This document shows, piece after piece, positions 33,799 to 42,818 of a DNA stretch of 64,000 bases (the stretch's first letter is position 1; every line of letters starts with the position of its first letter). Under the pieces are notes generated by a model, which made no database searches, was not told the origin of the DNA, and saw only the letters and a list, made by a program, of their open reading frames with translations. This DNA comes from CALLPQ01 sp039819545 (GTDB lineage: Bacteria > Pseudomonadota > Alphaproteobacteria > Caulobacterales > Parvularculaceae). The position numbers and the translations under genes were made by a program. The DNA lies in assembly GCA_039819545.1 (NCBI GenBank), contig JBCBRS010000003.1, positions 170,383 to 234,382 on the forward strand, in the 5' to 3' direction.

Positions 33799-34539
33799 AT
33801 GACCCGTTACAAGCTGTTGATCGAATTTGATGGCACGCCTTATGCCGGGTGGCAACGCCAAAAGAATGCGCCCTCCGTCCAACACTGTGTGGAGGCGGCG
33901 GTACTTGCCTTTTGCGGGGAGACGGTAACGCTCGGCGCGGCAGGGCGAACCGATGCGGGGGTGCACGCCACGGAAATGGTCGCCCACGTGGATATTCAAA
34001 AAACGGTGCGGGCCGATCAAGTGCGGGACGGGCTGAACTTTCACCTCGGCGACGCGCCCATTGTGATCCGTGATGCTGTGGTGGCAGACGATGATTTCCA
34101 TGCCCGGTTCAGCTGTACCGGTAGACATTATCGGTATGACATTTTGAACCGGCGCGCGCCCGCTGCCCTCGCGCGGAACCGCGCCTGGCACGTTATCGGG
34201 ACCCTTGATGTGGTGCTGATGGCGCGAGCAGCGCAGTGTCTTGTGGGGCGTCACGATTTTACCACGTTCCGGGCGAGCCAGTGTCAAGCGGAAAGCCCGG
34301 TTAAAACCCTGAACGCCATTGCGGTGGCGCGGCAGGGCGAGATCGTTAAGGTTACCTGTCACGCGCGGTCGTTTTTGCACCATCAGGTGCGTTCTATGGT
34401 CGGTTCTCTCGTCATGGTCGGGCGTGAGCGCTGGTCACCGGCGGACTTCGAGGCTGCTTTCAAGGCGTGTGACCGCACGCGCTGCGGCCCTGTTGCGCCG
34501 CCCGATGGGCTCTATTTTGTAAAAGCTGATTATCCGTAG
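33799..34539 (+). CDS. truA: tRNA pseudouridine(38-40) synthase TruA
   Basis: Isomerises uridines 38-40 in the anticodon arm of many tRNAs. The 246-residue protein starts MTRYKLLIEFDGTPYAGWQR and has the catalytic Asp in LGAAGRTDAGVHATEMVAH, the RHYRYDILNR strand, and RSFLHHQVRSMVGSLVMVGRER. It belongs to the def-fmt-truA-dapE neighbourhood, here interrupted by lepB. It starts 57 bp from divergent lepB. Confidence 0.96.
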   Translation: MTRYKLLIEFDGTPYAGWQRQKNAPSVQHCVEAAVLAFCGETVTLGAAGRTDAGVHATEMVAHVDIQKTVRADQVRDGLNFHLGDAPIVIRDAVVADDDFHARFSCTGRHYRYDILNRRAPAALARNRAWHVIGTLDVVLMARAAQCLVGRHDFTTFRASQCQAESPVKTLNAIAVARQGEIVKVTCHARSFLHHQVRSMVGSLVMVGRERWSPADFEAAFKACDRTRCGPVAPPDGLYFVKADYP

Positions 34540-34553
34540 GAGGTGGCTAGGCT

Positions 34554-34574
34554 GCATTTACTTTTTGTGAATGC
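34554..34574. terminator. Bidirectional hairpin between truA and the convergent membrane-protein gene
   Basis: GCATTTAC (34554-34561) and GTGAATGC (34567-34574) form an 8-bp stem with one G-U or C-A position depending on strand, around a TTTTT loop. It lies between the two convergent stop codons. The segment 34560-34575 also matches 15 of 16 bases of one end of the 119-bp repeat (ACTTTTTGTGAACGCG in copy 1, sense orientation). Confidence 0.4.
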
Positions 34575-34583
34575 GTTCTGGGC

Positions 34584-35243
34584 CTAAACCCTGAGCGGGG
34601 CAGGGGTATAGAATAACAGGCCAATCATCGACGCCAGAAAGCCGGCGATCAGGTAAACAATCCCCATACAGATGATAATGCCCACAATGACAGTCCACTC
34701 GGTGCGGGGTAAAGCCCGGCGTAGCATCCCCCATAGAAGGACCATACTCAGCGCAAGACAGGGCAGCACAACAACGCTCATGATCTCTGGGCTGGCGCTT
34801 ACCCAAAAAACGATGAACGGCAGGACAGCCAGGGCCCGCATGTAAAACTGAAGCCAGTTATAGCCGATAATCATCGTACCCATGGCAGCGTCCCCCTCCA
34901 GCCGCCGCGCAATCCTGATCAGAATACCGAGGGTTAGCGACCAGGCGATCCCAAACAGAAGCATCGCAATCAAAATTCGAGGAATGATGGGAGCCGGTTC
35001 AAGAACGGCCATCCCATAACTCTCCATTCGGGAGACAATATCAGGGTCATTTGCAATGCTACTGATCAGGCGTGGCTCAATCAGTGCACCGATCACGACA
35101 AAGGCAGCGGCGGGCACAATTGTATAAAAGGACGCCAGAACGTCGTCGGCACCGAGGCTCAACCGGTTTCGCCAGTCGGGCCGATCAAAGGCCATGGCCC
35201 AAAAGCCTTGCACCTGTTGCATAAAATAAGGAACGGAAATCAT
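34584..35243 (-). CDS. Multi-pass membrane protein coupled to dapE
   Basis: From ATG 35243 the product is 219 residues with about five hydrophobic segments (VLASFYTIVPAAAFVVIGAL, PRILIAMLLFGIAWSLTLGI, ALAVLPFIVFWVSA, VVVLPCLALSMVLLW, and a segment VIVGIIICMGIVYLIAG). The layout is Yip1-like, but I cannot assign a family. The start codon overlaps the dapE stop as ATGA (35240-35243), so translation is coupled. The gene sits between truA and dapE, a position often held by a hypothetical membrane protein in Alphaproteobacteria. Confidence 0.75.
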   Translation of the reverse strand: MISVPYFMQQVQGFWAMAFDRPDWRNRLSLGADDVLASFYTIVPAAAFVVIGALIEPRLISSIANDPDIVSRMESYGMAVLEPAPIIPRILIAMLLFGIAWSLTLGILIRIARRLEGDAAMGTMIIGYNWLQFYMRALAVLPFIVFWVSASPEIMSVVVLPCLALSMVLLWGMLRRALPRTEWTVIVGIIICMGIVYLIAGFLASMIGLLFYTPAPLRV

Positions 35244-36421
35244 CCGTGTCGCCCATATTGGTAAAAGTACCGGGTCAGAATGTCCTGATAAATCGCTTTC
35301 AGGCTTTCGATATCGCCGACGCAAACCCGCTCATCAATCTGGTGCATGGTAGCGCCCACAAGGCCGAACTCCGCGACCGGGGCATCGCGCTGGATGAAAC
35401 GGGCATCGGAAGTGCCCCCTGTTGTGGAAAGCGCCGGTGTGCGGCCGGTATGCGCCGCGACACAATCGGTAAGGACCTGGATAAAATCATCATCGGTGGT
35501 CAGGAACGCTTCGCCCGATATGGTGCTTTCCAGCGTGAAGGCGAGACCGGTTTTGTGTGCCGCCTCCTCGCATTTGCGGCGGATCCATCCTTCCACGTCT
35601 TTACCCGTCCAGTTTGGGTTAAACCGCACGTTCAAGCGAACACGCACATCTTCGGGAATAACGTTGTGGGCGGGATTGTCAGTTTCGATTTCTGTAATCT
35701 GAAGGCTTGAGGGGTCAAACCGCGCATAGCCCTCATCCAGCGGGTCATCGGTCAGCACCGCCAGATAGATCGGCAACGCATGCAGCGGGTTTGCCGCCCG
35801 GTGTGGGTAAGCCACATGTCCCTGTTTGCCTGTGATGGTCAGCCAGGCATTGATGCTGCCCCGTCGACCCACCTTGATCATCTCGCCGAGCGCTTCCGGG
35901 TTGGTGGGTTCCCCAACGAGACAATGGTCGATTTTCTCCCCGCGGCCTTTCAACCAGTCGAGCATCTTTCGGGTACCGTTAATCGCGGGGCCTTCTTCAT
36001 CGCCAGTGATCAGGAGGCTGATGGACCCCGTTGTGGGTGTCTCAGTGGGCGCGGCAAGATAATCCTGTGCGGCGCAGACGAAGGCGGCGATGGCCCCCTT
36101 CATATCGGCGGCGCCGCGGCCCATGAGAATGCCGTCTGCAATCGATGCCTCAAAGGGGTCCCGCGACCAGCGTTCCCGGCGACCGACGGGGACCACATCG
36201 GTATGCCCCGCAAAGCAAAAATGAGGGCCCAGCGTGCCGATCCGCGCATAAAGGTTTTCAACGGGCGGTGTGCCGTCGGCCTCAAACAAGACCCGCGAGA
36301 CATCAAAGCCAAGGTCACTCAAGACCCGCTCAAGCAAATCAAGCGCGCCGCCTTCCGCCGGGGTAATCGACGGGCAGCGGATCAACGCCTGTGTCAGCGA
36401 TATGGGCTCAAGCTGTTCCAT
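35240..36421 (-). CDS. dapE: Succinyl-diaminopimelate desuccinylase
   Basis: Hydrolyses N-succinyl-L,L-diaminopimelate in the lysine/meso-DAP pathway, needed for peptidoglycan. From ATG 36421 it has 393 residues, with the M20 di-zinc motifs FCFAGHTDVVPVG, LMGRGAADMKGAIAAFV, ITGDEEGPAINGT and GRRGSINAWLTITGKQGHVAYP, and the C-terminal FGLVGATMHQIDERV with the last ligand His. In-frame codons up to 36472 add no domain. Its stop overlaps the next gene's start. Confidence 0.95.
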   Translation of the reverse strand: MEQLEPISLTQALIRCPSITPAEGGALDLLERVLSDLGFDVSRVLFEADGTPPVENLYARIGTLGPHFCFAGHTDVVPVGRRERWSRDPFEASIADGILMGRGAADMKGAIAAFVCAAQDYLAAPTETPTTGSISLLITGDEEGPAINGTRKMLDWLKGRGEKIDHCLVGEPTNPEALGEMIKVGRRGSINAWLTITGKQGHVAYPHRAANPLHALPIYLAVLTDDPLDEGYARFDPSSLQITEIETDNPAHNVIPEDVRVRLNVRFNPNWTGKDVEGWIRRKCEEAAHKTGLAFTLESTISGEAFLTTDDDFIQVLTDCVAAHTGRTPALSTTGGTSDARFIQRDAPVAEFGLVGATMHQIDERVCVGDIESLKAIYQDILTRYFYQYGRHG

Positions 36422-36517
36422 GGGGGCAGAGGTAGGCCACGGATGACAGTTAGACAAGGGAAGGGCGGGCAAGGCATCAATGACTGCCGCGGCCTTGGTC
36501 TAGCAGTCTCTGCCTGA

Positions 36518-38677
36518 TCAACCCGCCAAAGCGACTTTTGGCGCAACCATCGCCTCGCGTTCGACACCAAACAGCGCGATGCCGCTAATGCCGCGGTCGA
36601 TAAAGCGCTCGCGATCGGATTCCGGGGTCCAGCCAAGGGCGGTCTTGGCTTTGGTGTTGTCGTACCGGGCGTTCTGCTCGCGGGTTTGCCAGTCCCGCAG
36701 CGTTGGTTTGGTGATGGATTTTTTTCCCGCTACATAGCGTTTGAGATAGTATTTACCCAGATCAACACCGAAAAACCGCCAGGTTGGGACGGCTTGATTG
36801 TTCATTCTAACGCCATAGGCTCGTGAGATTTCGTCGAAATAATCACGCGCAGAAAGCATCGGGTCACCGATCAGGTTAAAAGACTGACCCTCAATGTCCG
36901 GGGTTGTCATGGCAGCAACAAGGCCAGCTGCGACGTCATCGACAAGGACGAAGGGCAGGTGATTTCGTCCGTTCCCCCACATTTTACAGGCGTTTGCCCC
37001 GCGCCACATGGCAATACCCCAATGCTGGAGCGGGCCGCCCTTACCAATAACGATCCCGGGGCGGACGATGACCAGCGGCAAGCCATCCTCCCGGTGCATG
37101 GTCAATAGCGTTTCTTCACACCGGGCTTTGGAACGGGCGTAAATATCGCGCTCTTCGAGGTTTTGATCAAACGGCGTGTCTTCGCTGATCACGCTCTCAA
37201 TGTCAGACGCATCATAGCTCGCGATTGTACCGGTATAGATAAGCCGTTTGACACCCGCCTTCAGGCAGCATTGGCCGATATGCCGGGTCACGCCCACATC
37301 ATTGGCCAGATATCCTTCCCACGTGCTCTCGGTCGCCTTCGCGAGGTGAAAGACGGTCTGTATACCGGTCAACGCCTCCAGCATGGCGTCTTCCGACTTC
37401 AGATCGCCGGTGTAACCGGAGATCAAGCCGTCTGGCCGGTCAAAACCGCTCAGACGGCCACGGGTAAAAATCCGAACGGCGTGGCCCTGGTCGGCCAGCG
37501 CATGGCACAGTGCCCGGCCAATAAATCCTGTCCCGCCAATTACCAACACTGTCGGCTTTGCAGTGCTATCGGTCTTCACCGGAGATGATTTGGGTTGCGC
37601 CGCATCAAGACTGGGCCGCGCCACATCCAACACGTCCTCCAGATGGTTGAGCGTTGCGATCGCATGGGCCGGGCTAAGCCGGTCATCCATGGGCGTATTG
37701 GCGTGTACGGACTGATAAAATGCTGCGCAGGATTTGGTTAGGCTCAGGCCGAAGGGGGCAAGCATATTGAGGCTGGTCAATTGCCGTGCCGCATTGATGA
37801 CGCCGGTTTTTGTGGCCTGTGCTGCCTGACCGGCCTGAAGCGCGAGGGGGCCCGTGACAATATCCTGCATGGGTGCCGTTTCGATCACATAGCTATCTTC
37901 GGCAAAATCATATTTCGCCAACGCACCGGTACCCCGTATGCTGACAGACCGGTCATCGTAACCTTCAATCAGGGAGAGATCGACGGTCACCTGGGTGGCG
38001 CCAGCATCGCCGGTAATGGTCCAGCCCTGGAAATGCGTAATATCACCGGGGATCGTGATGGGGTGGCGCAGGCGCACGCTGATATTTTCAAGTTCCTCGA
38101 AGAGATCAGCCACAAAGGCGAAGGCGTGGACGCCAATCTCATAAAGCAGGTTTTCGGGCTCGCGGAGCATCCACAGTCCAAAAGGCCCTGCGCGTAACGG
38201 GGCCAGAGGAAAACGCCAATTGATCTGTACGCTGTCGAGCATACCAATCTTGCCGTTTTTGATATCGCGGCGCATCTTCTCATAGCCGGGCAGCATCATG
38301 AAGTTATGGTTGATGCCGAGCTTTACGCCTTTCTCCCGGGCGAGCGCACTTAGCATTTCGCCTTCTTCCGACGACAGGCAAAATGGCTTTTCCACAAAGC
38401 AGTGGCGGCCGGCCTCAATAATCTGTTGAACCGGGGCGGTGTGCGCATGCGGCGGCGTCAGAACGTGAATGGCGGTACACGGATCGTGGGCGAGGAGATC
38501 ATCAAGGCTGGAATAAGCCTTTGCCCCCAGCGTTTCGGCGAGACTTTCGGCGGCAGATTGAGATAGGTCGCAAACAGCGCTCACCCGCGCGCCCTTCACC
38601 CGCTTCAGGGCCTCGGCATGCCAGCTTGCAATATAGCCTGCTCCTAAGAGCGCAACGGCACTCGATGATTTGGTCAT
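36518..38677 (-). CDS. Fusion of Gfo/Idh/MocA oxidoreductase and NAD-dependent epimerase
   Basis: A 719-residue two-domain protein. Residues 1-365 are a Gfo/Idh/MocA dehydrogenase: Rossmann motif VALLGAGYIASWHAEAL, VLTPPHAHTAPV, the catalytic-lysine motif HCFVEKPFCLSSEEG, and a C-terminal sheet domain. After a polar linker, residues 385-719 are an extended SDR epimerase/dehydratase: VLVIGGTGFIGRALCHAL, VFHLAKATESTW, the YTGTIASYDAS strand, and Tyr-x-x-x-Lys at YARSKAR. Both halves use NAD(P), and such pairs act on nucleotide sugars or surface glycans. A glycosyltransferase gene lies 50 bp upstream on the same strand. The fusion could couple oxidation and epimerisation of one sugar substrate. 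Start ATG 38677. Confidence 0.88.
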   Translation of the reverse strand: MTKSSSAVALLGAGYIASWHAEALKRVKGARVSAVCDLSQSAAESLAETLGAKAYSSLDDLLAHDPCTAIHVLTPPHAHTAPVQQIIEAGRHCFVEKPFCLSSEEGEMLSALAREKGVKLGINHNFMMLPGYEKMRRDIKNGKIGMLDSVQINWRFPLAPLRAGPFGLWMLREPENLLYEIGVHAFAFVADLFEELENISVRLRHPITIPGDITHFQGWTITGDAGATQVTVDLSLIEGYDDRSVSIRGTGALAKYDFAEDSYVIETAPMQDIVTGPLALQAGQAAQATKTGVINAARQLTSLNMLAPFGLSLTKSCAAFYQSVHANTPMDDRLSPAHAIATLNHLEDVLDVARPSLDAAQPKSSPVKTDSTAKPTVLVIGGTGFIGRALCHALADQGHAVRIFTRGRLSGFDRPDGLISGYTGDLKSEDAMLEALTGIQTVFHLAKATESTWEGYLANDVGVTRHIGQCCLKAGVKRLIYTGTIASYDASDIESVISEDTPFDQNLEERDIYARSKARCEETLLTMHREDGLPLVIVRPGIVIGKGGPLQHWGIAMWRGANACKMWGNGRNHLPFVLVDDVAAGLVAAMTTPDIEGQSFNLIGDPMLSARDYFDEISRAYGVRMNNQAVPTWRFFGVDLGKYYLKRYVAGKKSITKPTLRDWQTREQNARYDNTKAKTALGWTPESDRERFIDRGISGIALFGVEREAMVAPKVALAG

Positions 38678-38727
38678 GGGGTGATGGGTCCTTTCCCGTC
38701 GCACTGTTCGAGGTACATCCTGGGCCT

Positions 38728-39777
38728 TTATTTATACTCAACAATGTCAACAGTTTGACCGCGCCATCGGTGCCACCAATGGCGGACCATCCCCAGCAGG
38801 TTGGCAAACTTGCCCAGTACCAGAAACCCGGCATAGGGCGTCGCCGCGCGTGCCTCAATGTCCCGGGCAATTAGGCCCGCCCGCGTGCGCCAGAATGAAA
38901 GGGCGTAAAGCGCCAGGAGAGTGAGGGCGGCCGGGCCGATGGCGGCAAGGCCGATAACGATCATGATCGGCACGATGCCGGCCCAGACAAGCGCTCGCCG
39001 ACGGGCGCCTGCAAAATAGCCTGGGTGCAAATCACCAACACCCGCAAAGGCATGGCCCGCTCGTTCCGCCCGGCGCCACCATTGGCCAAAGCCCGTCATG
39101 TTCGCGTCGTGCCAGCACATATCGCGGTTAACCCTGAATAGGGTAAAAGCCTTCCTCCGTAGACGGATGCAAAGCTCATCATCCTCCGCCGCGATAATGG
39201 TAGGATTAAAGCCACCAGCGTCTTCAAAGGCTTGGGTAGAGACCAAAAAAATGCCGCCACACGCCTCAATTTGCCCAACCGGCCCCCGCCATTCGATGTC
39301 GCAAAACCGGTTATAGAGGCTGCGTTCCGGATAACGCTCACGCGTAAAGCCGGTGACAAGACCGATTGGCCTGTCAGCATCTGCCGTAAAAGGATCAAGT
39401 GCAGCCTCGATAAAGCCGGGTATCAATGCACAATCCCCATCGATAAACATCACATGGGTAATCGTCGGCACAGCGTCGATTAAGGCTTCGTAGCCCTCAT
39501 TGCGCGCGCGGGCGGCGGTGAAAGGGCGTTGGGGATCAAGCGTGACGACCTTGACGCCAAGCGCCCGGGCGCGCGCCACGCTTTCGTCGGTTGACCCGCT
39601 ATCCACATAGACGATTGCTTGGCCATCGGCCGGCGCGTTTGGTATTCCGCGCGCGGCGGCAATAAGACTTTCCAGACACGCAACCAGCCGGTCCCCCTCG
39701 TTTCTGCCAATCGCCACAAAGCCCACAATGGTGGCTCGATTGTCGGCGTCATTTTCGGCAGCGCTGATGGGAAGCAT
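38728..39777 (-). CDS. Family 2 glycosyltransferase with membrane segments
   Basis: A 349-residue GT2 enzyme: ATIVGFVAIGRNEGDRLVACL at the start, AIVYVDSGSTDESV for nucleotide binding, the DxD-type metal motif HVMFIDGDCALIPGF, the acceptor region IEACGGIFLVS and AAEDDELCIRLRRKAF. Two or three hydrophobic segments (about 265-305) anchor it. It likely adds a sugar to a lipid-linked or surface glycan with the neighbouring oxidoreductase/epimerase. ATG 39777 is chosen over TTG 39786. The 265-bp gap to metK contains no structure I can support. Confidence 0.88.
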   Translation of the reverse strand: MLPISAAENDADNRATIVGFVAIGRNEGDRLVACLESLIAAARGIPNAPADGQAIVYVDSGSTDESVARARALGVKVVTLDPQRPFTAARARNEGYEALIDAVPTITHVMFIDGDCALIPGFIEAALDPFTADADRPIGLVTGFTRERYPERSLYNRFCDIEWRGPVGQIEACGGIFLVSTQAFEDAGGFNPTIIAAEDDELCIRLRRKAFTLFRVNRDMCWHDANMTGFGQWWRRAERAGHAFAGVGDLHPGYFAGARRRALVWAGIVPIMIVIGLAAIGPAALTLLALYALSFWRTRAGLIARDIEARAATPYAGFLVLGKFANLLGMVRHWWHRWRGQTVDIVEYK

Positions 39778-40042
39778 GGGTGGCAAGCCTTGGTATGCAA
39801 TTCAGAGGTGTGCGTGAGCCGTCGTCGCCGGCCAGCTTGGTAACCAGAAACGGCATGACGCCAGCCGGTACAAGGCACCGCTCCCCCTGGCAAGACTGTA
39901 GATTACCGGCCCCAGCGGCACCCGCAAAAGAATATGCACAAGCACGCGATTTCACTCTTGCCAGCCATGGACACCGCAGCGGCATTTGGTTACAAGCCCG
40001 CGCTTAACACATAAACTTTTCTTTATATGAAAGGGCGCAGCC

Positions 40043-41215
40043 ATGGCACGCCAGTCATACCTGTTTACCAGCGAGAGCGTTTCCGAGGGTCATCCCGACA
40101 AAGTCTGTGACCGGGTGTCCGATGCGATTGTCGATCTGTTTCTGGGCAAGGACCCTGTTTCTCGTATTGCCTGCGAAACACTGACCACAACGGATCAGAT
40201 TGTGCTCGCTGGCGAGGTACGCTGCGCCGAAAAAGTGAGCGCTGACGAGATGGAGCACACGGCCCGTGAGGCGGTGAAAGATATTGGCTACGAGCAGGAT
40301 GGTTTTCACTGGAAAACGGCGAATTTCCAGAACTTCCTCCACGAACAGTCAGCCGATATTGCCATGGGGGTGGATGCCGCCGGTAACAAGGATGAAGGCG
40401 CTGGCGATCAGGGCATCATGTTTGGTTACGCGGTGAATGAGACCCCGGCGCTGATGCCCGCCCCCATTCAATATTCCCATGAGATCCTCAAACGGATGGC
40501 ACAGCTTCGCAAATCTGGGGAGCGGCCCGAGTTTGAACCGGATGCGAAAAGCCAGGTCACCCTGCGCTATGAAGACAGCAAACCGGTGGCCGTCACGTCG
40601 GTCGTCGTTTCAACTCAGCATAAACAAGGCCATAGCCCGGCCGATATCCGCACGCTCGTTGCGCCCATTGTGAAAGATGTGCTGGGCGATATGGGCATGC
40701 CGCCAGAAGAAGCATTTTACGTAAACCCCACGGGCAATTTCGTCATTGGCGGGCCCGATGGTGATGCCGGTCTGACGGGACGCAAAATCATCGTCGATAC
40801 CTATGGCGGGGCGGCACCCCATGGGGGCGGCGCATTCTCCGGTAAGGATCCAACAAAGGTTGATCGGTCAGCGGCCTATGCGTCGCGCTATTTGGCCAAG
40901 AATGTTGTGGCCGCCGGATTGGCTGATCGCTGCCTGATCCAGTTGTCCTATGCCATCGGTGTGTCGAAGCCATTGTCGGTTTATGTGGACCTTTATGGTA
41001 CAGGGAACGTGGACGAGGCGGCCCTGGAAAAAGTGCTGCCCGATGTCATGGACTTGTCGCCGCGCGGAATTCGCGAGCATTTGGCGCTCAACCGGCCAAT
41101 CTACGCGCGGACGGCGGCCTATGGTCATTTCGGCCGGACCGCTGACGAAGACGGTGGTTTCTCCTGGGAGCGCACGGACCTCGTGGAGGCGCTACGCTCG
41201 GCCCTTTCCGCGTGA
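40043..41215 (+). CDS. metK: S-adenosylmethionine synthetase
   Basis: Makes SAM from methionine and ATP as a cytosolic tetramer needing Mg2+ and K+. The 390-residue protein has FTSESVSEGHPDKVCDRVSD, GAGDQGIMFGYA, the P-loop-like GGGAFSGKDPTKVDRSAAY, and AYGHFGRTADEDGGFSWE at the C-terminus, all signature motifs. Length is normal. No SAM riboswitch was found in front of it, in contrast to metZ. Confidence 0.98.
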   Translation: MARQSYLFTSESVSEGHPDKVCDRVSDAIVDLFLGKDPVSRIACETLTTTDQIVLAGEVRCAEKVSADEMEHTAREAVKDIGYEQDGFHWKTANFQNFLHEQSADIAMGVDAAGNKDEGAGDQGIMFGYAVNETPALMPAPIQYSHEILKRMAQLRKSGERPEFEPDAKSQVTLRYEDSKPVAVTSVVVSTQHKQGHSPADIRTLVAPIVKDVLGDMGMPPEEAFYVNPTGNFVIGGPDGDAGLTGRKIIVDTYGGAAPHGGGAFSGKDPTKVDRSAAYASRYLAKNVVAAGLADRCLIQLSYAIGVSKPLSVYVDLYGTGNVDEAALEKVLPDVMDLSPRGIREHLALNRPIYARTAAYGHFGRTADEDGGFSWERTDLVEALRSALSA

Positions 41216-41331
41216 GCGCACCGGGGGGCTGGGCAAGCCGCTGGTCTCCCTGCTTGACGAACACCCATTCTTGATCGCGTCCGCACTGGGCTTTTCTTTC
41301 GCCGGTGGTATTGTTGATGCCGGAGACAGAA

Positions 41332-41979
41332 ATGTTCATGCGAAGCAAAATATCCTTTTGGCTTGCGGTAACCATGGTCGCCATTCATGGCTTGTCGCCC
41401 CAACTGGCCCGTGCTCACTCTCCTCAGGATGAGGCGACGGCGACGCCGCTTCCGCCGCTCGCTGGTGCGGACGCAGACATTCCCGATACAAGGGATAAGG
41501 CGGACGCACTGGGCAATGCCGCCGTTGCAGCTGCTGCGCGGCTTCGTGATGCCGTTGGACGTATTGATCCTGGTGCGGAGTTCTCTGCGCGAGGAGCACT
41601 GTTCCGGGTTGCCGGTGTTGAGGTAACGCTCGTCTACGATATCAATGCCAACCGCATGCGTCTCGTGGCGCCGGTTGTGCGGGTGAGCGAAATTAACGAC
41701 GAAGTGCTGGTGCGCCTGATGCAGGCGAATTTTGATAGCGCCCTCGATGCGCGCTACGCTGTTGCCCAAGGTGTTGTCTGGTCCACCTTCATCCACCCCC
41801 TCGGGTCACTTACCCTTGATGATTTTGCCTCGGGCATCGGTCAGACCGTCAATCTCGTCTCAACCTACGGCTCGTCCTACTCCTCCGGCGCCCTTATCTT
41901 CGGCGGCGGCGACAGCGCAGCCCAGCAACAACAACGCGAGCTGATCGAGGAATTGAAAGACAAAAGCCGGGATATTTGA
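41332..41979 (+). CDS. Secreted YbjN/type III chaperone-like fold protein
   Basis: From ATG 41332 (GGAG ribosome site at 41322-41325) the product is 215 residues with a signal peptide ending near ARAHS. Residues 85-175 carry a strand-helix pattern (FRVAGVEVTLVYDINANRMR, LVRLMQANFDSALDARYAVA, a strand GVVWSTFIHPLGSLTLDDFA) that resembles the YbjN / CesT-like fold found in many alphaproteobacterial exported proteins. The tail is Gly/Ser- and Gln-rich. The function is unknown. It sits between metK and trmB together with a DUF4760 gene. Confidence 0.65.
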   Translation: MFMRSKISFWLAVTMVAIHGLSPQLARAHSPQDEATATPLPPLAGADADIPDTRDKADALGNAAVAAAARLRDAVGRIDPGAEFSARGALFRVAGVEVTLVYDINANRMRLVAPVVRVSEINDEVLVRLMQANFDSALDARYAVAQGVVWSTFIHPLGSLTLDDFASGIGQTVNLVSTYGSSYSSGALIFGGGDSAAQQQQRELIEELKDKSRDI

Positions 41980-41999
41980 AGTCGAACGCTGACCCCGGT

Positions 42000-42695
42000 T
42001 CACAGGGATGTTTTTTCAGTGGTCAGTGCCCAGCGTTTTGCAAGATTTTCAAACTTCTCGAAAGCATCCGGGTTTTTCACATCATCGCGGTACCCAATGA
42101 CGAATATTCTGAATGTTGACCAGTCGCGGACATAGTTCGTTCGCCACCAGGACTTCAAAACATCCTCATCAAGTGCGCCTGTCTCGATGCCGATGGCCCA
42201 AGTCTCGTAATAATTGAGCAAGTTGATGATGAAATCGCCATCACTTTTCTTGCGCATGTCGGCGACCCGTCTTTCAGCGAGCGTTTCGCGCAATCGTTTA
42301 TCCTCCCGGATAATGATATCATAACTGATACGAAGCTCTTTCGCATGCAGGTTTCGTTTGATGTGACGGATACTATCGAATAGTTCAATTATATCTTTGT
42401 CGTGTGACTGACGATAAATATAATCGATGGTTTTTTGGACTTTTGCTGTCTTCGTACTTGTACGGTAGGCAATGAATGCTGTTAAAACGGTGCCGACAAT
42501 AGCAAACGCGATAATAATAGTGGATAGGGTGCCAACGGTTTTCACACGGGCTGCGCTATCACCAGAGTAAAGAGCTGTCCACAAATCGGGGACTGATAGC
42601 CAGGCAATAGCGAGGACGAGAAAAAGCGTTACAATAAAGAAACCGAAAAACAGGATTTCGATCCGCAGGTGCACTTGTTTGAGAACGCTACCCAT
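42000..42695 (-). CDS. DUF4760-type membrane protein
   Basis: A 231-residue protein with two N-terminal membrane segments (about residues 15-33 and 57-77) followed by a charged helical cytosolic domain: DYIYRQSHDKDIIELFDSIR, LLNYYETWAIGIETGALDE and WWRTNYVRDWSTFRIF. This matches the DUF4760 layout, a family of unknown role often found in accessory regions. Its DNA looks richer in A/T than its neighbours. It is transcribed against metK and trmB. A hairpin directly precedes its start codon. Confidence 0.75.
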   Translation of the reverse strand: MGSVLKQVHLRIEILFFGFFIVTLFLVLAIAWLSVPDLWTALYSGDSAARVKTVGTLSTIIIAFAIVGTVLTAFIAYRTSTKTAKVQKTIDYIYRQSHDKDIIELFDSIRHIKRNLHAKELRISYDIIIREDKRLRETLAERRVADMRKKSDGDFIINLLNYYETWAIGIETGALDEDVLKSWWRTNYVRDWSTFRIFVIGYRDDVKNPDAFEKFENLAKRWALTTEKTSL

Positions 42696-42718
42696 AAAAA
42701 AACCCCCTCAAGAGGGGG
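42696..42718 (-). promoter_or_regulatory. Hairpin and T-tract immediately before the DUF4760 start codon
   Basis: On the minus strand CCCCCTC and GAGGGGG (42703-42718) form a 7-bp stem with almost no loop, or a 6-bp stem with a CTTG loop, followed by seven T (42702-42696) that run straight into the ATG. It has the form of a terminator, and the GAGGGGG strand is also the only plausible ribosome site. Either transcription or translation of the gene could be controlled here. Confidence 0.5.
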
Positions 42719-42773
42719 TATAATTACTGAAAATTCTGTACCTTACAACTCAGGGGCCTACAGGGCGGACCCT

Positions 42774-42818
42774 TCAACGTTAGGTACTAAAAGAGCGGAG
42801 CCTTCGATCTTCGTCATG
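42774..42818 (-). CDS. Possible 14-residue leader peptide
   Basis: A short open frame, MTKIEGSALLVPKR then TGA, has an AGAGG ribosome site six bases before its ATG. It lies 79-123 bp before the DUF4760 start and upstream of the hairpin. Position suggests an attenuator leader, but there is no clear run of one amino acid. The other sequence in the 316-bp gap to trmB (42719-43011) is A/T-rich and shows no further feature. Confidence 0.25.

Noticed and set aside
39778..40042. Possible SAM/SAH riboswitch upstream of metK
   Set aside because: No pseudoknot pairing or conserved core could be traced, unlike the metZ leader.
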